Notes: a model not told the origin generated them from the letters alone. Positions 1 to 10,925 are shown, counted from the first letter of the stretch. The stretch: 64,000 nt of DNA from Saussurea involucrata (GCA_033807775.1 CM066312.1:24773696-24837695); one strand, 5' to 3'. Numbers and translations: made by a program.

Positions 1-1983
1 GAGCGTTCAGGCGATCAAGGATTTGCTGCAGGAGATTAGTTGCAGTGCTCACCTCTGTCTTCAAAGTGGACACCTCTCCCTGAAGATTTCCAACCACTGT
101 CTTCAGCGATGTGACTTCACTGGACAGGGTGGTGAAGTAGTTGGAGAGGGTGTTGTTGTTGGTGTTCAAGGTGTTAATGGAGGTGGAGTTGTCAACAAGA
201 GCAGTAGCAACATTAGATAAACGACCTTCCAGCTTTTCTAAGTCAGCGCTGTAGGCCTTCTCTTTCACCTCAGAGGTGAGTTTCTTCAGAGCGTCCCCAG
301 CGTCTGTAAGCGCTGAGGAGTTGGAGGAGAGAGTAGTGGTGAGAGATTCCAGTTTTGTAGACAAATCATTGAGGGAGTTGTCGATTGTCCCCAAATTAGG
401 ACCTGTAGAAGATAAAAACTTATGAACAAAGGAAAGCTCAGAAGTTGGGGGTTTTGAGAGAGGAGTGTTTAGGGTGTTATGTATACCTGCGGGTTGGTTG
501 ACGAAGTCATCGAAATTCCGGTGACCTGAAAAATGCTCGTAGTCGTCTTCCAGAGATGGTTGACGCTGAGAGTCCGCAGGTCCTTTATTCTGATCTATTA
601 GTCGCCGTAGATCGTCAGCCGATGTGTCACTCAGGTGATTGACGTTTGTTGTAGAGAAGGGAAATAGAGGTGGAGTGACCAAAGAAGATGAGGGAGGAAC
701 ACGAGTTGAGAAGATGGATTGGATAGCGGATTCAGCGTTGGATCCGCTGAAGAATACTTCTGCAGTACTTAGAGGTAAAGAAGGAGGGGGGGGGGGGTTA
801 TGTTCCAAGATAACTTCAGCGTCTTGAGGCACTGAAGTGGGAATGGAAGGGGTTGGTTCAGCAGATATGGAGGAGCGTTCCACAAAACCGTCCAGCGTCT
901 TCTGTAGAGAGACAACGGCTGAGTCTTCAGCCTGGGAAGGCTTGGGGGTTGCTCCTTAGAAATCTTCTTGGGCTTATGGATGCCAAGTGGGGATTCACTT
1001 TATTTTCTCTTGCGAGAAGGAGTGGTTGTCGCGGCCTTGTTACCAGCGGTTGGGACGACCGCTGCCGAAGTGGTAGCCGCAGAAGTAGAAGGAGGAGGAG
1101 GTCTGAGAAGAGGTAAGAGTGTAGAAAGACGTACCTCGTTTGGCAGTGGCTTGAAGTTGAGCACCTTAGGGCCGACCGAGGATAACCTCAGGTCTCCCAC
1201 CTTAGGATACTTATCCCCAAGTGCTTGCTTGAAGAGAGCACTGAGGAAGCGGGGATAGGGGACATTCGCCGACCTCTTTGTTTCTTCGACTCTTAGCACC
1301 ATGTCTTCGAAGATGATCTTGGCCCAGTCGATGTGGAGCCCTTTCGTCAGCGCATACCCCATAGCCTGTTGGGGTTTTGAGGCCTGATCAGTTGACCCGA
1401 CCTTTGCTGTCATACAGCTGATGAGGTGTTCGAAGATGAAGTTCATCTCGCTTGGCATCTTGCTCTTAAGGATGGTTGTGAGCTTTTTCTCAGGGAGTTT
1501 ATCTCTCCCTGTGTTCCATGTGTAGTTCATTGCATCCAGAAATGCAATGATTTCAGCTCTGCCTGCCTCGGTTTTGACGTCAGGTAGGTTAACAAAACGT
1601 TTGTCTTTGAAGCTTCCAGGGAGATTAAGAGCGGACCTGATCGCCCCGGGGTTTATCTTTGCTTCCCCATGTTCAGTGTCAGAGAGGATGACATCCACCA
1701 TTTTTTCAGGGTTCTTGGTGGAGGGAACCTGAGCTCTTCTAGTAGTATACCAGAATTGGGCAAGAAGGTTCTTGTGGGCAGGGGGTTTGATGGTCAGTGC
1801 TGTCGCCAGAGGACAGCTCTTCAGGAAGTTAACAACATCATCAAGATGAGTGAATATGGCGTAGGGGTTGTTTCCTTGGAATGTGATTTGTTCCATTGTG
1901 AAGATGACATTGGGAGCTTTGACAATTTTAGTCTTGTCTGAGGTAGTAGGAGACTGAGTGTTGGTAGCGTCAGTGTTTGCTAT
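1..1983 (-). pseudogene. ORF3 of element A: plant-transposon-protein-like domain plus coiled coil, degenerate
   Basis: Downstream of RNase H and on the same strand is a second gene. The longest open stretch (1896-1000, 298 aa) carries a globular domain homologous to the N-terminal domain of ORF3 in element B: both share a PL..ALTI stretch, an aromatic FW/VW patch about 20 residues later, an LP motif, and a PYPRFL / PCPRFL motif. The frame is open upstream to 1983, where an ATA stands where ATG is expected, in the sequence ATAGCAAAC. Beyond the TAA at 1002-1000 the frame continues with a one-base shift near 930, a second shift at an 11-base G run (787-797), and after a candidate intron (486-403) a Leu-heptad, Ser/Thr-rich coiled-coil region that is open to position 1. 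Function unknown; a role as the Sirevirus envelope-like ORF is possible, but I see no signal peptide or membrane segment. Confidence 0.7.
403..486 (-). other. Candidate 84-nt intron in ORF3 of element A
   Basis: On the minus strand a GCAG|GTATAC donor at 487/486 is followed by a pyrimidine-rich tract and TTCTACAG|GT at 403/402. Removing it joins two open frames in phase (a split Gly codon), linking the acidic linker to the coiled-coil segment. This is a sequence prediction only. Confidence 0.5.
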
Positions 1984-2502
1984 TTCTGTTCATAAAATAC
2001 AAACATGAAGAAGTTGAAGAGAAGTTCTTAAAATGGATAAGTTTCCAAAATGAGGGTTTTTAGGGTTTTACAGTTTCCATTTTGAGAAAGAAATGGAAAC
2101 TAGGTTTTTCTAGTTTTGAGAAGAAGTACAAAACATAGTGAAAATTCTTGTTTTCAAGTTTCCTTTTATGGAAAGGATTTTGGAAAAACGTATGAAAATG
2201 TCAAGTTTAAGATTTTGATTTTAAACTCGAATAACAATATGTTAAACAGATTGTGGGTATAAAACCATGAAGAAAATGATTTTATTTTGATAAAGTTCTT
2301 TTGTTTGATCTTTTAAAATCAATAATAAGATCAAAAACAAGTTTATTAGATGGAAAATAAAAGAAATATTAACCTATTATGAGATGTAGAAGATGAAGAT
2401 GAACAAGTTCTTGAGAAATTAATTCAAATGCAATAGTGATTTCTTTCTTGAGAGAGTAAGTTCGTGTAAAAGGTAAAAATATAAACTCAAAGGGTTTATA
2501 TA
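1984..2502 (-). promoter_or_regulatory. Putative promoter, 5' UTR and leader intron of ORF3 in element A
   Basis: Minus strand: TATATAAA at 2502-2495 is followed by a CT/AAC-rich leader, a candidate donor ATAG|GTTAAT at 2374/2373, and a candidate acceptor GAACAG at 1986, two bases before the presumed (mutated) start codon. The intron would be 388 nt. The same layout (TATA-like box, pyrimidine-rich exon, intron ending just before the ATG) is seen for ORF3 in element B. Inference from sequence; no expression data. Confidence 0.45.
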
Positions 2503-2950
2503 GTGAGAGTAGAGAGAGAAAAACTATGAGCGGGAAAAGTGTTTCATGATGACACGGACACGTCCCTTGAATTTGATTGCACAAGGAAACGAAACGGGCG
2601 ACCGTGTCAAACAAAAAGGTGTGCCATGGTTTATCCAGAGGATGACGTCATAAACGTCCTTTCATATTTTAAGGTGTCTCTGAGGGTTTTGAAAACTCAG
2701 GGACATTTTAAAAATAGAGAAGCACTGAATAGAAATATCAGTGAGAGTTAGGAATTTCAAAATATCACTGAAAGGAAGAGATATTCAGCGATGCAAATTG
2801 TTTTGAAATCTAGCATTCTGAGGCAAACGTCAGAGATTAAGAGAGAGAACATACCTTGATATCAGCGAATCAATTTGTTCAGAGGTTAGATGAGCAATAG
2901 GGTTATACAAATTCATTTTATCACTGATCAAATGTGAACCACTGAAGATT
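2503..2950. other. Spacer between RNase H and ORF3 promoter of element A
   Basis: No open frame, RNA gene or clear polypurine tract is seen. It holds a few TCAGCGA motifs like those in the LTR of element A (near 2791 and 2861). Probably the 3' flank of pol and the upstream part of the ORF3 promoter. Confidence 0.4.
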
Positions 2951-3604
2951 TTACTCTTCTAAGTTCAGCATTCCAAGCTCGCTGATGAGAAAGTTGAATC
3001 TTGTCTCATCAAGAGGTTTAGTGAAAAGATCAGCTAACTGAAAATCAGTTGGGATAAAATGAAGTTCTATATCACCATTCATCACATGATCTCTGATAAA
3101 ATGATACCTGATTTCGATGTGTTTGGTCTTTGAGTGTAGCACTGGATTGTTTGCTATGGCGATGGCACTAGTGCTGTCGCAATAGATTGGAATTTTGGAG
3201 AGCTGAAGGTCATAGTCTAGTAGTTGATTTCTCATCCACAAGACCTGAGAACAACAGCTTCCAGCGGCTACATACTCAGCTTCAGCAGTTTAGGTGGACA
3301 CGGAGTTTTGCTTTTTACTTGTCCAACTCACCAGCTTTCCACCCAGGAGCTGACAGCCTCCTGTGGTGCTTTTCCTATCCAATTTGCATCCTGCAAAATC
3401 ACTATCTGAATAGGCGATTAGATAAAACCCTGAGTCTTTGGGATACCAAAGACCTAGGTTAAGAGTACCCTTAAGGTATCGAAAAATACGCTTTACAGCG
3501 ATCAAATGAGATTCCTTAGGTTCAGCTTGATATCGTGCACACAAATAGGTTGCATACATAATATCAGGACGGCTAGCTGTAAGATACAGAAGATAGCCGA
3601 TCAT
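2951..3604 (-). pseudogene. RNase H domain of element A pol (broken)
   Basis: Copia-type RNase H, which removes the RNA strand during reverse transcription. Conserved blocks are visible in order: a YLKGTLNLGLWYP stretch, AYSDSDFAGC with the first catalytic Asp, DRKSTTGGCQ, LVSWTSKKQNSVST, TAEAEY (lacking its preceding Ser because of a stop), YCDSTSAIAIANNP, the HIEIRYHFIRDHV segment and QLADLFTKPLDETRF. A TAA at about 3288 interrupts the domain just before the TAEAEY motif. It is close in sequence to the RNase H of element E, supporting a shared lineage. Confidence 0.9.
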
Positions 3605-4713
3605 CCCACGGTACGCTGTGACATTAACAGGTTTCCTGAAGGATATTTGTTAAGTGTCAGCGGCGGTGCCATTAGAGTTTTCATAGCTGAGCTTTGTGTT
3701 AAATCAAACTTTTTCAGCATATCTTTAACATACTTTCCTTGGTGAATAAAAGTACCTTTTTCATTCTGTTTGATTTGAAGACCAAGGAAATATGTTAGTT
3801 CACCCATCATATTCATTTTATATTCAGCTTTCATTCTTTCAGCGAAACGAGTACATAAGTCAGGGTTAGTAGAACCAAATATAATATCATCGACATATAT
3901 TTGAACAAGAATGATATGACCTTTTACTTTCCTGAAAAACAGAGTTTTATCGATTTTACCTCGCTCAAAATTTTCAATATGGAGATAAGTAGGGAGAGTG
4001 TCATACCATGCACGAGGAGCTTGCTTTAATCCATAGAGTGCCTTATCCAGTTTATATACATAACCTGGATGCTTAGGATCAGTAAATCCTAGAGGTTGTT
4101 CCACGTAGACTTCTTCATTCAGCCTTCCGTTGAGAAATGCTGATTTCACATCCATTTGATATACTTTGAAGTCTTTGTGAACAACGTATGCTAAGAATAG
4201 ACGAATAGCTTAGAGTCTTGCCACTGGGGCAAATATTTCGTCGTAATCTATGCCTTCCTCTTGTCTGTATCCCTGAGCAACAAGACGAGCCTTATTGCGG
4301 GTTACAGTTCCATGTTCATCCAACTTGTTTCGATAGACCCATTTAGTGCCTATCACTGACTTGTCGGATGGTCGTGGAACGAGCTTCCAAACTTTGTTTC
4401 TTTCAAACTCTGTCAACTCTACTTGCATAGCGCTGACCCAGTTTGGATCTCTGAGGGCATCATCTGTTTTCTTTGGTTCAATCAGAGAAATAAAGTTAAC
4501 AAATAAACAAATATTACCTGCACTTCGTCAAGTCTGAAAACCAGCTTTTGGATCACCAAGAATTTGATCGATGGGGTGATTTATAGTCCATCGCTGAGCC
4601 GGAGAATAATTTGCTGACTCAATCTGAACTTCTGGAGGAGCTGAAGATGAGGCTTCAGCAACTTCTGGTATTTCAGGCAAGAGAGGTAGAGGTTCAGATG
4701 TCATTTCATTCAT
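3601..4713 (-). pseudogene. Reverse transcriptase domain of element A pol (broken)
   Basis: Copia reverse transcriptase, copying element RNA to DNA in virus-like particles. Recognisable blocks: WKLVPRPSDKSVIGTKWVYRNK, ARLVAQGYRQEEGIDYDEIFAPVAR, QMDVKSAFLNG, LDKALYGLKQAPRAWY and the catalytic YVDDIIFGSTN around 3900. In-frame stops lie near 4528 and 4210, and the frame is lost at about 3601 where RNase H resumes in another frame. The stretch upstream (4713-4528) is the Ser/Glu-rich linker from integrase. Confidence 0.92.
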
Positions 4714-4716
4714 TTA

Positions 4717-6200
4717 TTACTGAGAAGTAGATGGGATATCTGAGGTAGATGGTTCAGAAGCAGGCAATGTGTTGAGAGGAACAACTGAGACCCATGAGGA
4801 TTCAGCTTCACTTGTCTGCATTCTTGGGATGATAGTAGATTCATCATCTTCAACGGTAGGAGGAATAACTTGAGGAATAGGAGCAGCTTCTGAATCACCA
4901 AGATGAGAAAACATCCATTGATTCAGTTCTTCAGTATCAGCAGAAGGTCTAGAATTCGCTGAACGGGATTCGTCAAAAGTGACGTGAATTGTTTCTTCCA
5001 CAGTTTGTCTTCTTCGATTGAAGACTCTGAAGGCTTTAGAGATAGAAGAGTATCTAAGAAATATTCCATCATCAGCCTTAGGATCAAACTTTCCAAGGGC
5101 ATCTCTGTTGTTCAGTATGAAACACTGACATCCAAAGATGTTAAGAAAGCTAATTGAAGGCTTTCTCCCATGGAAAAGTTCATAGGCTGTCTTCTTGAAT
5201 CTTTTGACAATCAGCGACCTGTTTTGAGTGAAACAAGCAGTGTTGACAGATTCTGCCGAAAACTGAGTAGGTAGATGAGAATCGCTGAGCATTGAACGTG
5301 CAACTTCGATGATAGTTCAATTTCTTCTTTCAGCGTCTCCATTTTGTTGAGGTGTTCTCACTGAGGAAAAGTTGTGAGTAATACCCTTACTTTCAAAGAA
5401 TGAATCAAGGGAAATGTTTTTGAATTCAGTTCCATGATCACTCATTATTGTGCGAACGGTCATGTTGTTCAGGACTTCCATTTTCCTGACAAAAGTGATG
5501 AGTTCTTCAGGGGTGTCACTCTTAGAACGGAGAAACATAACCCAAGTATAGCGAGAGAATTAATCAACTATGACCAGTGTATATTTCTTTCCAGCGAGGG
5601 ATTGTTTGTTAACAGGGCCAAACAAATCCATGTGGAGAAGTTGAAGAGGAGATGACACTAAGGAAACTTGCTTAGATTTGAAGCTTGCTTTGGTTTGTTT
5701 CCCTTTTTCACACGCTGAACATAGAGATTCCTTAGCGTATGAATGTTGAGGTAGACCAGTGACCAACTCTTTTGAAGTAAGAGTATTCAGTGTCTTGAAG
5801 TTAAGATGAGAGAGCCTCTTATGCCATAGCCAGTTGACATCATATGAGGCTTTTGAGAAGAAACAGGAGTCTATGTTTATAACATAAACATTTTCCAAAC
5901 GATATCCGCTGAGAGCGACCTTTTCCTTGTCATTGACAAAGCATGATTCCTTAGTGAAGCACACCTTGTAGTCCTTGTCACATAGCTGACTGATGCTTAG
6001 AAGATTGTTCGTCAATCCTTCAATGTATGCGACTCTTCTGAAGGTAGTTGTACCAATAGAAAGTACACCATACCCTCGGGTATAGCCTTTTCCATTTCCA
6101 CCAAAGGTTACCGAGGGACCTCTTTCTTCCTTATATTCAGTGATCAGTTTCTTTTTGCCAGTCATATGTCTAGAGCATCCGCTATCGAGATACTAGATAC
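4717..6200 (-). pseudogene. Protease and integrase domains of element A pol (broken)
   Basis: The aspartic protease tail carries LDSGCSRHMTG close to 6190. The integrase zinc-binding region (WLWHKRLSHLN ... CSACEKGK) is followed by the catalytic core with HMDLFGP, MSDHGTEFKN and QQNGDAERRN, consistent with the D,D,E triad, and by the conserved FGCQCFILNN and KFDPKADDGIF blocks. Stops interrupt the frame at about 5558, inside the core just after the VIVD motif, and again at 5317 straight after the catalytic Glu region. Integrase would insert the cDNA into the host genome; this copy cannot. Confidence 0.9.
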
Positions 6201-6227
6201 CCTTCAGGACCTGCACACAAAGGAAGA

Positions 6228-8613
6228 TTAGTTTGACTTGGTCACCCATTTTACTATGGGTCCACATTTATCAGTGGTGGTATAGGAAGTGGAAGGTTCA
6301 GCAATCTTTGCAGCATTTGAAGATTCTACTTCAGGACTAGTCTTCACTTTGGTTAATTTCTTAACCTCAGTGGTTGGTTTCACGTTAACCTGATTTGCAC
6401 AAGGATTGGTCTTATTTTCCTTGGGGGCATTGATCTTCACATTAGCTAACTTTTCAGCTTTGGTGGCTGTGGGACACTTACTAGCAATATGATCGGTAAG
6501 TCCACAGTGATAACATTTCCTATAGCTAAAAGTAGCTTTACGACCATTTGCATGCTTAGCTAAGATTTTTAAATGAGCAGGGCCAGCACCAAGTATACCT
6601 TTGGCATTGGAAATTGGAGGAACAATCAGTTCTTCAGATTTCTTACCAGTTACATCCACTCTCAGTCTAGGAGTAGATTGCTGAATAAATCCAAGGATCT
6701 TGTTCTTACACGTAGAGGGATGATTCACTGAAGTTTTAGAAACATTCAGCTTAGGTACATAGGTACCCTTCTAAGGTTTTTAATTAATAACTTTTTCTTT
6801 ACCTTTACCTTTCAGTTTAGAACTTGAGGTAGAGGTTTCCTCAGGAATGGGAGTTTTAGAAGAAGAACACTGAGATGAAGAAGTGTCAGGGATTGAGGAT
6901 ACGAACATTCCAAACTTGAGCATGGAACGATCAGTGGTTGGTTCTATAGTATCAGCTTTATAACCAAGACCACTTTTATCACTCAGGGGAATCTGAGCAC
7001 GAAGTATCTCAGTGATCGTTGTTGAGGATTTACACCATCCTTCAACAGTAGCCTTTTCAGCCATTAATGCAGAGACAACATCTTCTCGTTCAATACGAAT
7101 GATTTGATTTATACAGACCTGATCTTTTAAATTTTCTTCTATTTTAGAAATCTTTTGAATTTCTAAGTGACAATTCTTAAGCTGTTCAGCGAGATCAATA
7201 TTTAGTTTTTCAGCTTTGGTCTTGCCATTCATGGCATCATATAAACCAATAGTCAAAAGATCGACGGTCCGACGTCTTTCGATGTCACTAAGAGGTGAAG
7301 TTTGAGTTTCAGTGAGAGAGTTTGATACCTGAGAGGTGGAGGTAGAAGTAGAGGGAATTTCAGTTTGTTCTTCCTCTTCTTCTATTTGAGCCATAAGGCA
7401 GAGATTGGCCTCATCATCATCTTCAGAGTCAGATGATTCTTCATCAGAAAGAGCCCAGTCATGATCTTCAGCGATCATGCCTTTGCCTTTCTACTTAAAG
7501 CTTTTCAGCTTTGCATACTTTTCTTTCAGCTTCTTGTACTTGTCATCTCTAGCCCTGAGGTTAGAGGATTTCTTGTAGGAAGAAGATGAGGGTTTGAAGA
7601 CTTTCTTAGACCTGCATTCACTAGCAAAGTGTCCTACCTTTTCACAGTTAAAGAAGGTAGCAGTGGCCTTATCTACAAGGGTTAAAGATTTTGGCTTGTC
7701 AGTGAGTGCAAGAGGTTTGTTTCTTCTGAAGTTACTCTTTCTGGCGAATCTCCTGAAAGAATTAGTCAGGAGGGCCAATAACTCATCAATTTCTGAAGGA
7801 TCGGCTTCTGATGAGTCATCAGAGTTAGATTCCAACTCAGTGATACTAACAGTGGATCGCTGAGTAGGCGCCAACTCTGAAGAGAGTAAAGCAACATGTG
7901 TACTTTTGGAATCTTTCACAAGATTCTTCTTTAGATGACACGACTGCTCATGATTGAGCATAGTGCCAAATAAGGTAGAAAGGGTCATAGATTTTAGATC
8001 CTTTGAGAGCTTGAGACACATGTTGCTTTCAGGAAGACATTCTAGAAACTTTGTCGGGATCTCAAAGTTAGAATATTCCTTACCAACAGTTTTTAAGTCA
8101 ATGATTAAACAGTTAAAAACCTTGGTGAACTTCAGAGAGAGTTTCATTCTTACCACAAATGAAGCTTTCGTACTGTCTTACGAGGTTAATCTTTCTTGAG
8201 TCCTGGACTTCAGATGTACCTTCATATTGAACACAGATTGTGTCCCACATGGCTTTAGAAGTTTTCAGGTTCATGACGGAGTGGTAAGCTTCATCAGGAA
8301 GAGCCATAGAAATGATGGATCTGGCCTTAGTGTCGATGGCCACTTTCTTTTTGTCTTCATCAGTCCAAGTGTTAACAGCCCTGGGAATCATTCTTTCAGG
8401 AATGGCGGCTCTAGTAGCAGTGGCTAGAACTTCAGCGTGTATCATAACAGTAATATATGGACCATTTTCGCTGTAGTAAGGCATAGTAGGATCAACACCT
8501 TCCAAGAAGAGCATCATCCTATTTTTCCATAGATTAAAGTCATCTCTGGAAAATCTAGGGGGTTTTGCAAGAGAACCATTGTCGATATAGTTTGTGTTTG
8601 TAGTGTTAGCCAT
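6228..8613 (-). pseudogene. gag of element A (two zinc knuckles, frameshifted)
   Basis: Capsid gene. I take the ATG at 8613 rather than the ATG five codons upstream because MANTT matches the start region of the related E gag and lies at the leader junction. The first 155 residues carry the Copia gag block (KPPRF..DDFNLWKNRMMLFLEGVD, ... MWDTICVQYEGTSEV). A frameshift near 8120 is followed by the rest of gag to 7491. The first zinc knuckle reads FFNCEKVGHFASEC, so its first Cys is lost. A long acidic, coiled-coil-prone segment follows (7478-6780), then a second CCHC knuckle (CYHCGLTDHIASKC, about 6505). Large gag with coiled coil and a second knuckle is typical of Sirevirus-type elements. Confidence 0.85.
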
Positions 8614-8918
8614 TTTAGAAAATAGCAAGGAAGAGAAAAGAATTTAGTATAAGCAAGATCTTGTTTATTAGATTAAACAAACACACGATTTTTACTTTTC
8701 TAAATTGTTTATTGATATGTATCAAACAATTTACAGTTTGTTGCGGAACAAGATTAAGCAATAAACCTAATCTAAACAAACTATGAGAATCACTAAGATT
8801 TCTTGAACTAGAAATAAGATAGAGAGAAAATAGGAATATTAAGGATAATATTCTAACACACAGATTCAGCAAAGATAAGGAATGGCTGAAGTTGTTCAAG
8901 AGATGAACTAGGGTTTCC

Positions 8919-8945
8919 TTTATATACTGCATGCATTTAATGCAT
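8919..8945 (-). promoter_or_regulatory. LTR core promoter of element A: palindrome plus TATA box
   Basis: TATATAAA (8926-8919, minus) lies 4 bases downstream of the near-perfect palindrome ATGCATTTAATGCAT (8931-8945). Element E has the same core motif 7 bases upstream of its TATA box at 58720. Confidence 0.6.
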
Positions 8946-9145
8946 GTCAGTACAACTTTACACGTGGCAGCCTCTGGTTGGTTGCATGATTTGACTTCAG
9001 TAGACATCCTAGTGGCCGCATGCTGAACAGTGTAGAATCAGAGTTGGTTGTACGACTATGGAAAAAGGGATGTCCGTTCTGACACAATCGTACAAAGGCG
9101 TGCAAGGAGATAAGACAATAGTTGCTTGTAGAGGAGGCTTCGTGA

Positions 9146-9201
9146 TCAGCGTTCGCTGAATGATTCTTTATCAGCGAATGATAAAGTTCAGCGTTCGCTG
9201 A
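9146..9201. repeat. Repeated near-palindromes in LTR of element A
   Basis: TCAGCGTTCGCTGA occurs at 9146-9159 and 9188-9201, 42 bases apart, with a TCAGCGAATGA half-site between (from 9171) and further half-sites near 9423, 9463 and 9502. These resemble the palindromic clusters described for Sirevirus non-coding regions; the role is unknown. Confidence 0.65.
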
Positions 9202-9587
9202 AGTCTTCTACTTGAAACTTCACGTTGAGTGGACAGGTCTTGGCTTCGTTGCTATCCACATCAGTTCATTAGTAGACTTGTCACTGGTTCTTTGGCTTGA
9301 TCTTCGACTTCAACGTAGAACATAGTTGATGTGAAACTTGTCTTCAGGGATCATAAGTAAACAATATAAGTTATCAACGATCATCAGTGAGGCTGAACAG
9401 GCTCAGGGCTCACTGATGAACAGTGTTCGCTGAATGTGTAATTTAAAGAGCGTGAGTTTCCTATCAGCGGTACTGAACAGTCTTAGTACTTATCAGCGAT
9501 AGTGAAACTAATACATATTGTCTACTTACAATTTTCACTAAGTGTTTCTCAGAGTCATTATCAAATCACTGAGGGTTTGGATCAACA

Positions 9588-10297
9588 AGTTTCATCATCA
9601 ATCATCTAGTTGATACAAACAAAGATCCAAGAAAAATCTAGTGAATGTGTTTGTAGCATGATAATAAGCTATGTTCGACATTACTTGCTTAATGCATTTG
9701 TTTTCCTTCTTTGTTGGCAAAACTGTACCAACACATTTGACATCCAAAACCAAAAATCACAAAAGCGAAACTCACTTTGACATTATAACAAAAAGTTATT
9801 AACACCAATGCTACTGACCAAAAAATAAAGAAGAAAAACGTTGCCAAAACAAAGACAACATAAGCCAAAAGTTTCCAACCTGGTGTAATGATTTTGATCA
9901 CAATTGTTAAGACGTTGTCGATACGGGTTGTCATGCATGTTGATGCACAAGCCGCAACAAATGTAAGCATAGATATAATATGCATTTTGAAACAAACTCA
10001 AATCAAACACATCAACAAGCATTAATAACTAATATGCATTTTTCCCTACCCAGTGACTCAACCAATCTCTACTACATGTAGTTTTTGGGTGACATTTAAT
10101 TTGTCACCAATTTGCCATTAAAAAGTATGAAACCCCAGAACCAAAAATCATTATAGTAAATGCATTTTCAAACAGGAACATATAAATAAAAACCCACATA
10201 AAAACGATTTTTCAAGATTGAAACGAAGAAAGCAACATAAAAAAGTATGAAACGGAGAACCAAAAATCATTATAGCAAAAGGATTTTTAAACAGGAA
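9588..10297. other. Host locus flank between elements A and G
   Basis: About 0.7 kb of AT-rich sequence. A minus-strand frame at 9985-9689 (98 aa) is hydrophobic with two or three possible membrane segments, but it has no family motif that I recognise and no partner exons, so I do not call it a gene. The right third is the 119-bp minisatellite listed separately. Confidence 0.4.
10120..10297. repeat. 119-bp minisatellite, left part (split by element G)
   Basis: Unit 1 is 10120-10238. Unit 2 starts at 10239, is cut at 10297 by the insertion of element G, and resumes at 54824. Units share the AAGTATGAAAC...AGAACCAAAAATCATTATAG and AAGATTGAAACGAAGAAAGC blocks (shown in parts). Confidence 0.8.
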
Positions 10298-10905
10298 TGT
10301 TGGAAGTAGAAGATTTACCAAACATAAACATGCAACGAAAGCTTATAACTTAAAAACAAAACGAACTTCTTCTTCTAAAAGAGGATCCATTGTACAAGTG
10401 TTACTAGCAACTAAAATGAGGAAGATAAAAATCATACCCTTGATGACTTTGGAGGATTCAAAAGGAGAATCCCTCTAGAGTTCACACCCAAAGCTCCAAG
10501 TTCTTTTGCAATATTTTTTTTCTTCTCCAAAGCTTTTATGAAAGAAAAACTAACTTTTCTTTTGCATTTAACACACACACATTTGTGTGTGTGTTTTTTT
10601 TTTGCCGAAGGGTTAAGGAGAGAAAGGGGAGAGATCGGTTATTGTTTTAACAACAAAAAAATGAGATGGAGTGTAGACATAAATATATTTAATGACATAT
10701 TGATTTTGTGTCTAACAAGCAATCTCTATTTTACAACATTGGTCCCTAAAAAATTCCTCTATTTTCTAGTTAAACCACTTATGATGTTTAACAAACTTTC
10801 CCCTTAACCATATAATTCTTGAAATTTTAGGTTGGACTTTGTGTGCGACCGAATAGGATAATGCCTATAATTAATTATTTTGTGTCAATGGGCATATCTC
10901 CAACA
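10298..10905 (-). repeat. 3' LTR of element G
   Basis: 608 bp, TG...CA, matching 54203-54818. It includes a perfect ACACACACA/TGTGTGTGT hairpin around 10570-10594 followed by a T run. Flanked outside by AGGAA. Confidence 0.93.
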
Positions 10906-10925
10906 GACTCCCACTTGCACTTGAC
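10906..10925 (-). other. Polypurine tract of element G
   Basis: On the minus strand AAGTGCAAGTGGGAGTC abuts the 3' LTR, the plus-strand primer site for cDNA synthesis. Element F has the matching tract GAGCAAGTGGGAGAT. Confidence 0.75.

Larger units (their letters stand above)
1..9587 (-). mobile_element. Element A: Sirevirus-like Copia retrotransposon, 3' end cut by window
   Basis: Reading on the minus strand the order is 5' LTR (right), gag, protease, integrase, RT, RNase H, then an extra gene (ORF3) running off the window start. Integrase before RT is the Ty1/Copia order. Affinity to Sirevirus is inferred from the long gag with two zinc knuckles, the extra ORF downstream of pol, and gag similarity to element E. 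The copy is dead: the coding chain has many stops and shifts, and no primer-binding site lies between LTR and gag. The right boundary at about 9587 is inferred from a TGTTGATCC start on the minus strand; the 3' LTR is outside the window, so no target duplication can be checked. Confidence 0.85.
8678..9587 (-). repeat. 5' LTR of element A (approximate bounds)
   Basis: Assigned by position upstream of gag and by matches to the E LTR (TGTTCCGCAAC block, GCATTTAATGCAT block before the TATA box). The outer end is set at the TGTTGATCC start; the inner end is uncertain because the U5 end and primer-binding site seen in element E are absent here. The partner LTR is outside the window. Confidence 0.6.

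Noticed and set aside
9689..9985. Hydrophobic 98-aa minus-strand frame, possibly a membrane protein
   Set aside because: No family motif, no partner exons, and overlapping frames of similar length; AT-rich DNA readily gives hydrophobic frames.
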